Positions 28,401 to 43,676 of a DNA stretch of 64,000 nt are shown here, in pieces. The stretch comes from Cercis canadensis (Eukaryota; Streptophyta; Magnoliopsida; Fabales; Fabaceae). The stretch is taken from assembly GCA_003255065.1 (NCBI GenBank), contig QAOA01007883.1, positions 225,690-289,689 on the forward strand, read 5' to 3'. Numbering within the stretch: the stretch's first letter is position 1; the number at the start of each line of letters is the position of its first letter. The position numbers were made by a program, and so were the translations under genes. The notes beneath the pieces are model-generated. The model was not told the origin of the DNA. It worked only from the letters and a program-made list of their open reading frames with translations, and searched no databases.

Positions 28401-29211
28401 TTAGACGTATCAATAATGTGCATGTGATGTGTAATCTAACGACTCAAAAATCAACCCAATTGAAATCTCTTGACTACTTGAAGATAGAAATGAAACGATG
28501 CTTTTTATGAGTTAATAAAACCTCAAAGTCAACCTCTTCCTAATAATAATTCTAAACTGTAGGTGCCATAAACGATGAAAAAACAGTTCATCTACCTGAT
28601 GGTGAAAAGACATCATTATAGGCGCCACTAATTAATGACTGATTTCTGAAGATTCAAATCAACTTCAGCATCTCAATCTCCATATGGTGCCATGCCATAC
28701 CATATATAGAAGGCGAAACCAAACAAGTTGACAATTAAATTAGCAACCACACAAATAGTAATTAAGCTTGTCACTGAAAAAAATTAATACTTCACATGTA
28801 TGTGGCAATTGAATATGTGCTGTTGAAAAGTACTATATATAAATAAACTCCATGGAGCAAAGTTAAAGTTCACAGCCTTAAATTAATTTAATGCCTTCTG
28901 ACTTGACCAAGGACAGATTTAATTACTTGGTAAATGGCAATGATGAATGAACAACTGCAGACCATGCATTTAGAAGGAGATAAGAGATACAAATTTGTAC
29001 TATCTTCAATAGTTGTGGTGTCTTGTTTCTTAACTAGGTTTGCCTTCTGGGCTAAGCGCCTTCTTATAAACCCCATACGAAAAAATGGACGACAATAAAG
29101 TAAATTTATTCCTTTATGAAAGAGTTACCAGTGTAATTAAAGAGTAGTTGAACAGAATCAATAAATAGAGGTTATTGGAGAGAGGTAGAGGTGCATCTGA
29201 TACACAACGCC
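25436..29211. other. Intergenic between Der and ALDH3F1, with one MITE candidate
   Basis: 3.8 kb of AT-rich spacer. It holds the Der 3'UTR, a 213-bp MITE candidate at 27025-27237 (own entry), a short TA microsatellite near 28165-28182 and the ALDH3F1 promoter. A frame at 26060-26311 is open but starts at GTG and has no in-frame ATG; its end (FDPRVAPILSSLAALISFATFVL) looks like a hydrophobic tail. It is treated as a possible exon relic under findings. No other gene was recognised. Confidence 0.5.
27025..27237. mobile_element. MITE candidate with 8-bp target-site duplication
   Basis: The two ends are imperfect inverted repeats: the left end has GAGGTTTCTTAGATA and later GTAGTATGTCATACTAC, and the complement of the right end reads GAGGATTCTATGATA and GAGTATGTCATATTAC. 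The unit is flanked on both sides by TAAAATGA (27017-27024 and 27238-27245), a direct repeat as left by hAT-type insertion. With one mismatch it could also be read as a 9-bp Mutator-type duplication. The interior is AT-rich without coding potential, as expected of a non-autonomous element. Confidence 0.65.
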
Positions 29212-32277
<3,066 letters not shown>

Positions 32278-34891
32278 GCTACCGTCTAAATGCCAATGCT
32301 TACGTTTATTATTTTATATATATAGTTCCTTTCATTTTTCACTACTACTCAGCACTCAGCAGCCAATAAAAATAAGTTGAAGACAATTATAATTAGGTTA
32401 TGCAAATCACAAAGAATTATAGGTGGATGACTGAAAAAAAATGATTCTTAGATGAGTGACTACTAAAACTTAAGTTTTCTAATTTACTTTTTGCTGTTCC
32501 ATGGTCATCTTATGTTTTTTTAATGATTATCTCATACTCACGAGTGGTCATTTTATGTTTTTCAATGATCACTAATAAAGATAATTTTAAAAATTTTAAC
32601 TTTTAAGAGTCATTCGCCTATAATTCTTTATTGTTTATGTGACTTAACAATAATTGTTTCATATCCCTAATTATTGAATATTTCTAGATAAAATGTATTA
32701 TAGTTTGATTGCTCCGGCATGTATATTGAAAAACCCAGTAGCCATCGGGTTTGAAGTTTGCTTGTAATAAAATTGTTCTTATAAAAATCATGTCTTCAAT
32801 AGACAATATTAGTTGGTCCGAACTCAAAACTAAGGTTATTATAATCAGAATTCTTTAAATTTTGATTTTTTTTTTTTTTTGGGGGTAGGGGAGGGGGATT
32901 TACAAGATCGACTTGGGATCATAAGATCTTGTGCAACATCTACATACAATAAATATTTCCTTTTTCACGAAGAAACTGTATGTATTTCTATCAAAAGAAC
33001 AATTACAAACTATTTTTTCTTTGGAAATATATATCAATAGCTGTTCATATGCATATGCTTAAATAAACAGATATACACAATTGGACAAAGATATAAAAGC
33101 AAAAAAAAGTACAATAAACTAATCCAATCAAATTTAGAGTAATGTCATTTTCACATGTCCAAATTGCTCGTGTAGAGTTGTCAATACCGCTTGGTTCAGC
33201 CTAACATGAGCCAATTTCCAAACGAGTTAGTCAATGGCTAGCCCAACCTAGCTTTGTGTGAGTTACAAGCTAAACGATCAGCTCGTTAGCTTTATATATT
33301 TTTTTAATTTTCTAATTATTATTATTTGAAATTTGGTTAAAAAAAGGCTTTGGCCTATTTCTGTAGTGATTTTAGTTATTTGGGCTCAATTGTTAATGGA
33401 CTTAATTGAACAAAAATAAAAAAAAAATTCATAAAATAATAATTAAAACTAAACACAAAAAGATAAAGATGTATAAATAATTCAACAAATTCAAATAGTA
33501 GTGCATACTACATAACACTTAAATGAACGCATACTAATATTGATAAACAAACCCAAATAGTAGTGCACTAATTTGGAAATTGGGGGGTGAAAATTGAAAA
33601 TGAAATACCAAATCTGATCTAAATAAAAAAAAAAAAAGAGATAAATGGTTAACGGGCCAATTCAGACTAGGCCAAATCTCGTTTTTATTCGGGCTAGTAT
33701 TTCTTAACTCACTCTTCCTTTAAAACAGGCCAAAATGGGGTCACATTGTTTATATTTATACTTAAATTTCTCCGATTCAAATTTTTCTACACTTCTATAT
33801 CATATGTTCAACACCATTTATTTCAAATTTAACTGCGGCTTGGTCCTGCAAATTAAGGGTGGGCAACTAACTATTGGGTCAAGGATACAAGATATTAAAA
33901 TAGAATAAATTCATGGCAGGCATGAATTACTCTCTTCCTGCTGAGTGTTGGTTGGTTCAACTTACCATATTAGTTTCAAGTCTGTATGTGCACACATTTG
34001 GCAGGTGCAAACTTGAGATGCGTGCTGGCGAAAACGAAAAATCAGAAACTGTAGGAGGACATATCAATGAATGATGTTAGCTGCAGTACTATTAACAGAG
34101 TAAAGACGCTGTCCTTGAAATCTTTCAATAGGTAAAATTGGTCAAAAATAGTAAACAAAAACCGTATATCTGATGAAAGGAAGTAAAATGAATGGGATCA
34201 ATTTGAAGCTCACAGCCTTACATTTCAAGTGGCATGATGAACAATATATTTGACTACCAACTTCACAATTTACTCCGAATTTGCTTTGAGTCCACCAAAT
34301 GACCATTTTATTGTAAGTTAGCTCGATTTTATCGTAAACACGCATTGTATTGTATGAGTTTATGAGTTAATTGGCGAGCTTAACAATTATATTTGACTAC
34401 CTAACAATCAACAAAACCTGACACACTTGATTAACAGTATTACTCGGTGAAGATTATCATAATCAATTGATCATATGGTGCTTCCATCATTAATTTATGG
34501 TTAACCCTCTATATTAAATATGTCTCACATCAAAATTTGACGTACTGAAACCCAATTTGTTTTGACCTAAGAACTAAGAAGAACATTTAAAATTGTGTCC
34601 ACATAATAATAGCAGTACGTATCAATATACTTTGATAATACTAAAACCCAAGTCCTACTGAGTTTCGACTTTGATAATTATAGTTGTGGGTGTGATGCCC
34701 TTTCTCATGGGTATTGACATCTGTAGCTTCCAGTTATAAGTCTTTCGTATACAGAAACTTGAGGGATTATAATTAAGAAGAATGGGGTCATTGCCTTTAT
34801 GAATGCCTGCTATAGTTAAATTAGTTTAACAGAATCAACAGAGATAAATACTTGTTGCATAGAAGTGGAGGTACATCTGATTCTCTGCGCC
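32278..34891. other. Intergenic between ALDH3F1 and its broken copy
   Basis: 2.6 kb of AT-rich spacer. It contains a MITE candidate at 32411-32629 (own entry), a T/G-rich run near 32868-32898 and A-rich tracts. Just before 34892 the sequence resembles the ALDH3F1 leader (CATCTGAT..CATGGAG), so the duplication that made the pseudogene includes some 5' flank. No other gene was seen. Confidence 0.5.
32411..32629. mobile_element. 219-bp MITE candidate with 22-bp terminal inverted repeats
   Basis: The left end is AAAGAATTATAGGTGGATGA followed by CT; the complement of the right end is AAAGAATTATAGGCGAATGA followed by CT, a 20/22 match. The interior has no coding potential and contains two similar phrases around GGTCATCTTATGTTTTT and GGTCATTTTATGTTTTT. 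I could not see a clear target-site duplication, so the superfamily is open. Confidence 0.6.
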
Positions 34892-36080
34892 ATGGAGTCC
34901 TTGAGAGGTTTGGAGAGAGAACTCGATCGAGGAAATGAGAGAGTATTATGGGAGTGGAAAAACAAAGGAAGCATCTTGGAGAGAAACGCAGCTTAAAGGG
35001 CTGCGTAGTTTCCTCATGGAAAAAGAGGAACAAATCTTGAAGGGGAAACATCATGTTGAAGCTTTTAGAGATTAATTGTACTTCTTCTCCTGTTACTGTT
35101 ATTATAATGAAAATCACTGTATGCATATCTAATTTGAGTGTATCATTGACCCATATTTCATGGGTATGCACGTATGTTTGCTACACATTTGCTATATATC
35201 AGCAAGTACTGTTGATCAATATTAAAGAAAAATTTCATTTTCTCATTGATCCATATACATATACATTTGCAGGTGGGAACGTGTTGAAGACGTTAAATTT
35301 CGCATTGAAGTCTTCTAAAAAATGGATGGCAGGAAAGGAGGCGAGCTTATGCAAAAAGGTGGTAAAACTTAAAGAAAAAAGGGGGAAAATTATATATTAT
35401 AGGATGTTCAAAATGTCTAATTAGGGTGTTAATGTTATGGTTAATTGCCATTAAATTTCGATTCAAATTTCAAGAGAAGAGCACCTTATGTAAAAGTAGA
35501 GATTTCTCCATTAAATAAATCCATGACAAATTTGCAGGGTTAGAAGTATACAGGGTAATTATGAGGATGCATGTGTAATTTTAGACTGACAAGCAAATTT
35601 TTTTCATATGAGGTTGATAGGCTAAGTTGCCACGAATAGCACTGTTTTCTAGTGCTGAAATTGTTCCTGAGCCTCTGGGTCTGGTCCTCATAATCTCATA
35701 TTGGAATTCCTTTTGGTGAGCAACCCGTAACCATAAGCTACTCGGAAACAAAATCAAGTTGAAGGCTTTCTAAAAGACGTCTCTATTTTACTTTCACTAT
35801 CCTTAACTCATTGGTTTTGTTTCGAAAAGCACAGGATTGTCCTTAGAACCAGTAATAGGAGCAGTAGCAGCAGGAAAAACAGTAGTTCTATATCCTTCAG
35901 AGGTGTCCCCTGCATGTTCTTCTCTTCTAGCCACTGCAATCCCACTTACTCAGACAATAAAGCCATTAAGATTATTGAAGGTGGGCCAGAAGTTGGTGAG
36001 CATCTTCTACAGCAAAAATGGGACAAGATCTTCTTTACAGCTACACATGTTCAACCTTTTTCTCCGCTCTTACAGGTACA
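34892..36080 (+). pseudogene. Truncated ALDH3F1 pseudogene (exons 1-4 only)
   Basis: Copies of exons 1 to 4 of the neighbouring ALDH3F1 lie in the same order and strand: exon 1 about 34892-35075, exon 2 about 35274-35345, exon 3 about 35622-35716, exon 4 about 35834-36040. Exon 1 carries a small insertion after GLERE that shifts the frame and lacks about 20 bases near its end, and its 3' splice region is altered. Exon 2 has a shifted frame. Exon 4 starts well (LSLEPVIGAVAAGKTVVLYP) but loses frame after SSLLATAI. Similarity fades in the following intron, so the catalytic Glu and Cys exons are absent. A non-functional remnant of a tandem duplication is the simplest reading; a transcribed non-coding RNA cannot be excluded. 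Confidence 0.88.
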
Positions 36081-36759
36081 CATGGGACAAGACATTTGTG
36101 CAGGAGAAAGGATAAATGATCTTATATTCGACTTATAATACTTCTAATTCTTATAAAACAAATTCCAAAATCCATGTCTCATTGCACCTTCTGAAATGAT
36201 ACTTTACTTGTAATGTTTACCATACAAACCCTTCGTGTCCGTCTAACTTTTCAACCTACGTGTTCTACTGTTATGTCACTGACCAAAACAACTCAAAGAT
36301 TCATGGTAAAAAAAAAAAATAACTCAAAGATTAACAAAAACGTAATACAACTTGATAATTTAAGATTACATAGAATATGAGATTACAAAATGAAGACTAT
36401 GACATACTAAATAAAAAAATAAAATAAAAACCTCCTTAAAATCAAAATATGTTATAATTTAATTAAATTGTAATGATTGTGGAATTGGGCCAGAAACAAA
36501 AGGTAAATCAATAAGAAGAGCCCGAAACATTGGGCCTAGGCCCAGTAGAATTATCAAAACCAAAAAGAGCCCGAAAGAGGGCGGCATGGGTTATGGTGCT
36601 GTGAGCCTGTGACATGACCACGGGCCACAGAACAACGGCACCATGAACTCACCTTGTTCAAAGGTCACAGACGGGAGGGAATATTTCCCGCCATTTCTCT
36701 ACCTCTTGTAGTCTCTCTCCACTGAACCCTAGTAGCTACCCTGCATCGTCCATTCTTCA
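36081..36759. other. ORC1 promoter region
   Basis: The spacer between the ALDH pseudogene and ORC1. It is AT-rich to about 36480, then less so. An E2F-type element lies at 36684-36692 (own entry). No gene was seen. Confidence 0.6.
36684..36692 (+). promoter_or_regulatory. E2F binding site upstream of ORC1
   Basis: TTTCCCGCC at 68-76 bases before the ORC1 ATG matches the E2F consensus TTTSSCGC. ORC1 genes of plants are known E2F targets expressed at G1/S, so the site fits the gene. Motif and position are seen; function is inferred. Confidence 0.7.
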
Positions 36760-39700
36760 ATGGCTGAAAATCCTAAGAAGCTTCTTCATTCTCCCACAAA
36801 ATCCAAACAAGAGCCGCAATTCAGTGCCAAATCCTCCCATCCTGTAACCCCCGTAACCCCACAAGGCCTAGCTCCTCGCAGATCCACGCGTCTAAAGTCG
36901 CCGCGGTTCGATTCAATCAATTCTCAGACACCTCTCAATCCTATTGATAATTTTTTTGAAGATTCAGTGGGAACTCCTGCTAATGTGAAGAAGTCTCGTC
37001 GATCAATTAATTATGCTGAGGAACCTAGCAAAGATAAAGTGATAACCCATAGAACTAGGGGGATTTCCAGAACTCCAAAAAAGGATAATAATAGTGGATC
37101 TGCGAAAACCCAAACATCAGCCACAAAGAGTGAAAACTCAAAGCGGAAAAATGGGAAAGATTCAGTTGAAAATTCATTTGCTCCAGCATCGCCTGATCAA
37201 TCGGAAACTAAGAAGAGGAAGAAGGTGGATGAAAGAAGGATTGTTACTAGAGCTATGGCTGTAAGTTATGGGAAATCTGGGAAGAGACAAAATAGCGGCA
37301 GATTGCCTAAGAGACGGCTGTATTATAGAAAAGTGGTTTATGATGGGGGCGAGTTTGAGGTGGGAGATGATGTTTATGTGAAGAGGAGAGAAGACGCGAC
37401 CTCAGATGATGAAGACCCAGAAGTGGAGGAATGTCGGTTGTGCTTTAACTCTGGGAATGATGTGATGATTGAGTGTGATGGTTGTTTATGTGGATTTCAT
37501 TTGAAATGTTTGACACCACCATTGAAGGAGGTTCCAGAAGGGGACTGGATATGTGAGTTTTGTGAGGCTCGTATGATGGGTAGAGGTATTAACTTTCCAA
37601 GTCCTCCAGAGGGGAAGAAACTCGTTCGAACAATGAGGGAGAAGCTTCTTTCAGGTGATTTGTGGGCTGCCCACATTGAGAGGTATCTTCCTACTATTTC
37701 CATATAACGAAGATTCATTGTTTTTTTACTAATTATATTATGCTTCAATTGTGGTGTTCTATTGGTTTGATGTAAGCAGAATGTGGAAAGATGTAGATGG
37801 TAGCTATTGGTGTCGTGCTCGGTGGTATGTAATCCCAGAGGAGACTGCCGTTGGTAGACAACCACATAACCTGAGGAGAGAGCTTTACCGAACGAATGAT
37901 TTTGCAGATATTGAGGTGGTGGATGATAACTGTTTTGATTGTTATCTACTGACAGCAAAATTCTAGTATAACTGCAATTCTTTGAGCAAAACATAAATAA
38001 TCAAAAATGTTATGAAATGTCTGTTTACCTTGTTGAATTGCTGAGATGTGACAGAGCACTTGATTCCTTTTGTTATAAGTAATGAGGAAAAAAGTAACAT
38101 GCTTTGTATTGTTTGAAAATATTGCATTGAGGGATTTTTACTTTGGAGTTGATAATAAACTAATTGTTAACCAAATCCAATAGCATATGGAAATATAAAA
38201 ATGAAATAACAGGTTTGGCTACCATTATGCAAGACTTTTATATTTGAATTTGTTGTTGAAGCATATGAAGGTATGGTTGGAGTCAAATTCTACGAATTAA
38301 TGTTTGACCCAAGCCATCAGACATCCCTAATAAAGCCAAATTGCCACCAGTATGTTCCATTTCTTCTTCCCATCTATCAAACTTGATAAAAATGTTTAAT
38401 CTCTAGGGCATCAAAGCAAATTGAACTTCCACAAAGCTTAGTCATGAGGCCTTTTGTGACCAAAGGCTAAGCTAATTACATATCTTTTTGGGCAGAGAAA
38501 TGCACGGCTTCTAATCCGCCACCTACTTCAGGCCAACCCTACCATTTAAACTTATTATTGTCTCAAATACTGATCTCAACTCAGGAATAATGCTTAAGAT
38601 AGTTGTTTCAAATACTGATCTAGTGATCGTGTTCATGTATTCCACTGCAGATGGAATCTGTCCTTAGACAATGCCAAGTCATGAGCCCCAAAGAATATGC
38701 CAAGGCCAAGGATGAGGGAGATGATGTTTTCTTATGTGAATATGAATATGACATTCATTGGCACAGTTTCAAGCGTCTTGCTGAGATCGACAATGACAAA
38801 GAGGTAATCATGTCAGAAAATAGAAAGAAAACATAAGGGTCCTGCTTACGAAAGAAGATTAGCATTTAGCATTCTGCTAGGATTTATGGGTTTATTCTTA
38901 CATGGTAGGATGGTGAAGAGACTGGGAGTGATGAAGATTGGAATCTTTGCAAGGAATCAGACTCTGATACAGATGAAGACGTTGAATATGAGGAGGAGAA
39001 TATAAAAAATTCACAATCCCGGCCATCACCAACTCACGAGTTAGCTGCAGTATGGATATTACTTCTTTTTTTTACTTCAAAATTCCAATGGTTTTTAACT
39101 TTTTTGTTTCCTAAAGAAGATGCCATTAATGTTACGGATACAGAACCTACGGAAGGGACAGTTCTTCGGACTTCAAAAGATAGGTACCAAAAAAATTCCG
39201 CAGCATGTGAGGTCCCACAAACAGAGTGAAATCGAGAGAGCAAAGGCTACGCTGCTGTTGGCATCATTGCCCAAATCTTTACCTTGTAGGAATAAGTATG
39301 TGAAAGTTTGAACTCATTTTTTTCTTTTTAATATTTTATGCATATTTGTTCGTTATTGCTAATTAATGCGTGCTTTTGTACAGAGAAATGGAGGAGATAA
39401 CTTCATTCGTAAAAGGTGCTATTTGTGATGATCAATGTCTGGGGCGTTGCCTGTACATTCATGGTGTTCCTGGAACTGGCAAGGTGCTATTCTTTTTTCA
39501 AGAATAAATAATATTGTTGCTTTGATTCAAAAAGGTTTTAATTTAACTATTGTAGAAGAAAAAACACTTCTTGCTTATTTGGTCCCTTTATCTATGTGAA
39601 ACTGCAGACAATGAGTGTGCTAGCAGTAATGAGGAATTTGAGGTCTGAAGTTGATGCAGGAAACTTAAGACCTTACTGTTTTGTGGAGATTAATGGTCTG

Positions 39701-42700
39701 AAATTGGCATCACCAGAGAATATATACAGGGTAAAAAAAACAATGAATAAAGTTAATGCTGTTTTGGTTTCATGGGATTACATTCTTTCATTATCTTTAT
39801 AATTTTGATGTTCTTTCAGGTCATATATGAGGCATTAAATGGGCACAGGGTCAGTTGGAAAAAGGCACTCCACTTGCTGAATGAAAGATTCGTAGAAGGG
39901 AAGAAAACTCGAGAACAGGCTGACCGGCCATGTATTCTGCTTATTGATGAACTTGACCTTCTTGTGACGAGAAACCAGTCGGTAATAAACTCTTATGACA
40001 GAAGATTAGTCAATATGAAATCCACATCCTTTAGTGTATGAAATTACATCTCCTTGAACCTCGCTTTTATCACAGGTTCTTTACAACATTCTTGATTGGC
40101 CTACCAAGCTACATTCCAAATTGATTGTGATTGGTAAGAAAAAAGTCTTTCCTAATTCATTTCTTCTAGATAATGATATCCTAGCTTGGTGTTGGGCATT
40201 TTAAATAGGGGGGAAAAGGAATCGGGATAATCATGATGATTATGGTGGCATGTCGACTGCAAAAGCTTATTTTTTAGTAATAATGATTTCAGGGATAGCA
40301 AATACTATGGATCTTCCAGAGAAGTTACTTCCTCGAATATCAAGTCGAATGGGTATACATAGGCTTTGCTTTGGCCCATATAACTATCAGCAGCTTCAAG
40401 AAATCATTTCAAGCCGCCTCAAGGGAATAGATGTATTCGAAAAACAAGCTGTCGAATTTGCTTCTAGAAAAGTCAGTCTCTGTATCCTCATCAAACTTCT
40501 ACTTCTTCTACTCTTGCTTTATACCCAATGGATACTCATTTTGGCATAATAGCTCATCAATTAACTTCCAAGATGGTCTGTATATATTCAGGTTGCAGCA
40601 ATCTCAGGAGATGCACGTCGTGCTTTGGAGATATGCAGACGTGCAGCAGAAATTGCAGATTATCGTATCAAGAAGCAAATTTCAAATCCTGATTCTGTTA
40701 CTGCAGGTATTATGAACGTATGGTCGTACATATATTGTGTCATCGCAATTAAAAGGGGAATTGGGAGTCAATCATGACATGGTTCTCTCTACTTTCTGTT
40801 TCTATATTTGTGTACGCAAGGTGCCTTAGAAATCCTATTACATTCTATGCATGTTGATTTTTGGTATCATCTAGGATGTCAAAAAAGGTTCATTTTTAAT
40901 GTCAATAGTCCTTTCAATATTCAATTTGCTATTGGAAATCTGCACTGGTACGAGATACCTGGAATGCTTGCTGTTGCTGTAATCTGGGCATGTGACTTCG
41001 CTTCTTTTTTCCTTGATCACCTTAATAGTGTTCGAGATAAATAGCTAGGCACTTCTGATGCATTGCTTGATGGTGATGCACGGTGGTTGTATTATGTAAA
41101 TGTACTTTATCCATAAAGTAACATTTTCTTTATCCTGTAAGCATAACAATTAAAGATTATGATTCTTGGACAATCTGTTGCATAGAAAAAAAAAAATCTT
41201 CATTTCATTGGTTTTCATTTTTTTAGTGCCAGGTGCATGTTTGCTGATTAAAAGTTGCACGCAGACTCTGATATTCGATATCATAATGTTGTTAAGATGA
41301 AATTATGCAAAAAAAAAAAAAAATAATAATAAATAAAAAATTGAAAGCCATATTTAGTAGGCATGCTTGATATATTGATTTACAAGTCATATTTAGTTCC
41401 ATCTTGCATTCTGGGGCAATTCAATTACTTGTTAAACTCTGAATTAAGCATTGGCATCAATTTTAAGCATGAATTCCTTGTTTCTAAAGCAGCGCTTCTG
41501 CCCACTAAATCTTCATTTGCATTTACTTTCTAGTAAAGGAACTTGTTGGTATGGTAGACGTTGAAGCAGCCATCCAAGAAATGTTCCAAGCACCTCATAT
41601 TCAAGTGAGTTGAATTTGCAATATGCAGATTTTTTTTTCTTGATTCTTGAAGCTCCATTTGTTTGAATGGTAGACGATCCCTAAGAAACGGAAGAAATAA
41701 AGATTACGTAAATAAAATGTTGCTGATGTACTTTAGTTTTGTGACATATAAGATGTTCTAGCAAGGATATTGGCTGGAAGACTAGCCTGTTAGCAAAAGG
41801 CTATACTGTGGTCCTTAATTGAGGAGAATTGAGGAATATTTAGCCATAAACATTTTTGTTCGGCTGAGAGGAATATGTAGTCTTGTATCTGACAGAATAA
41901 AGCCAACATTTATCTCAAAATTACCTTGATTCACGTTATTCTTTCTTTTGAAGGTGATGAAAAGTTGTTCCAGACTAAGTAAAATATTCCTTACCGCTAT
42001 GGTGCACGAGCTTTATAAAACAGGAATGGGGGAAACCACTTTTGAAAAGGTCAGCATCTGAAGCTTCTTTCTGTTATTCTTCCATTTTTATCTAGCATTC
42101 CGGTCATACATAAAACTTTTGTCCTTCAAACCTAAGCTTTCTGGTTGAGGTGCTAATTCCAGGTACTGAAATTGCTATGGCCTATTAATGTGCCTTCTGG
42201 TTGAATCGTTAGGGGATATATATAAACTAAGTGAACTTGCACCATCCATGATTTTTATTGATGAACGATGTGGACATGCATGTTTGACGCGTTGTTATAA
42301 ATCTCTCTGGAGAGATTCGAAGCTCTGATATTTGATTTATACTCAGATAGCAAACTCAACCAATTGATCGCAATATTGGTTTACCAATAACCGAACACTG
42401 ATGCCAAATTTTGCAGATTGTTTCTGTATATATTTGTGGCAGTTCAAGGTAAAAGATCAATTTTTATGTAAGGTTTTATTTGTGATGTAGTTGACAACGA
42501 CGGTCTCGTGTCTCTGCACCTGCAACGGAGAAATGTTTCCCGGATATGATACGCTTCTGCAAGTTGGGTAAGAGGCTCTTCTCCATTTACTCTTCAAACC
42601 AAAAAAAATAAAAATAAAATAAAATCACATGTCGTAATCTTAAGCCACAGCTCCCTTTTATGGAAATAACAAAGAAACGTCTGTCCTTTTTGGGTTTAGG

Positions 42701-43676
42701 TAAAAGAGGTGGATAACATCCTCCTCCCCTTCTTTATCTTTACTGAGGAGAGGAAAACAGTAAAAGCAGAGCTGTCCGTGGGATGTGGGACATGTGGCTA
42801 TATAGAAGAAATAACTGAACTAAGCCTTAAGTGTATGTGATCCATCTTAATCCCATATCGATGTAAATCTGAGATGGCTTCATTGTTGGCAGATGTAAGC
42901 TTGGAGAATGCAGGATTATTTTATGCGAACCAGGTTCCAAGCACAAATTGCAAAAGTTGCAGCTTAATTTCCCCAGGTTAGTTCTCCCAACCCAGATCAC
43001 TTTTACAGCTGCTATTATAGGAGCAAACGGTAACGTCAGGTAGTCGAATTTCAATAATTTTCCTGTCACCTGCTATGATGGGATCACGGGTGGTGTTTCT
43101 AAAAGTCCAAATGCCCAATAGACCGTTATTCTGTATTTTAATCTGAACCCACCACTCGAGCGTATGGTGATATTCATTCTTCAATAGAGTCCGTCCTTGT
43201 CAGCACCGATAATATTTATACTCGACCATTTTATTTTTATATGGCAGTTTGATCTAAGTTGTCCACAGACAAGGGCTCCTTTGAATGTGACCAATCAAAT
43301 AATCCTTGTCCTCAACTTTTGTCATTGTAGAAGATTGACAGCTCATATGGCATGTCTTTCGAGAAGTTAACCTGAGGTACATAACAGTTGATCGGGGTTA
43401 TAATTAGCCCAAAAAACAAAAGGAGTTTCATTACCTTTCCCGAAATTGGAAACGTTTGGAGAATTACGAATATGCTTTTTTATAGTAATCTAGACGACAA
43501 AAGAAATTATGTGTAGAAACTTAAAGCATGGTAATTATTTTCCTATTTACTACATTTAACGAATTATTTGAGCAATTATTTGACTGGTTTTTTTGCTTTG
43601 TTGTGACAGTGATGATGTGGCTTTTGCGCTGAGAGACTGCAAGGATTTACCTTGGTTGGCCAAGTATCTAATTTAG
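36760..43676 (+). CDS. ORC1: Origin recognition complex subunit 1, plant type with BAH and PHD
   Basis: ORC1 is the ATPase subunit that marks replication origins and loads the MCM helicase; the plant PHD finger reads H3K4me3. Exons: 36760-37682, 37780-37915, 38651-38803, 38909-39049, 39144-39295, 39384-39483, 39608-39730, 39820-39981, 40076-40133, 40293-40471, 40592-40706, 41534-41604, 41954-42049, 42491-42567, 42893-42976, 43610-43676; phases agree and the product is 878 residues. Visible: basic, Ser/Pro-rich N-terminus with CDK-like SPTK and SPRF sites; PHD C4HC3 finger (about 223-270, ECRLCFNSGND to DWICEFC) set inside the BAH domain (about 190-390); Walker A GVPGTGKT (529-536); Walker B LLIDELD with Asp619/Glu620; winged-helix end LQLNFPSDDVAFALRDCKDL. 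Exon 2's donor (GAG|GTGGTG) is weak but needed to join FADIE to MESVLRQC. Longer than the Arabidopsis proteins (~810), mainly in the N-terminus. Confidence 0.95.

Noticed and set aside
29191-29211. Earlier start for ALDH3F1
   Set aside because: The codon at 29191 is GTG; the ATG at 29212 begins the conserved N-terminus and is matched in the pseudogene.
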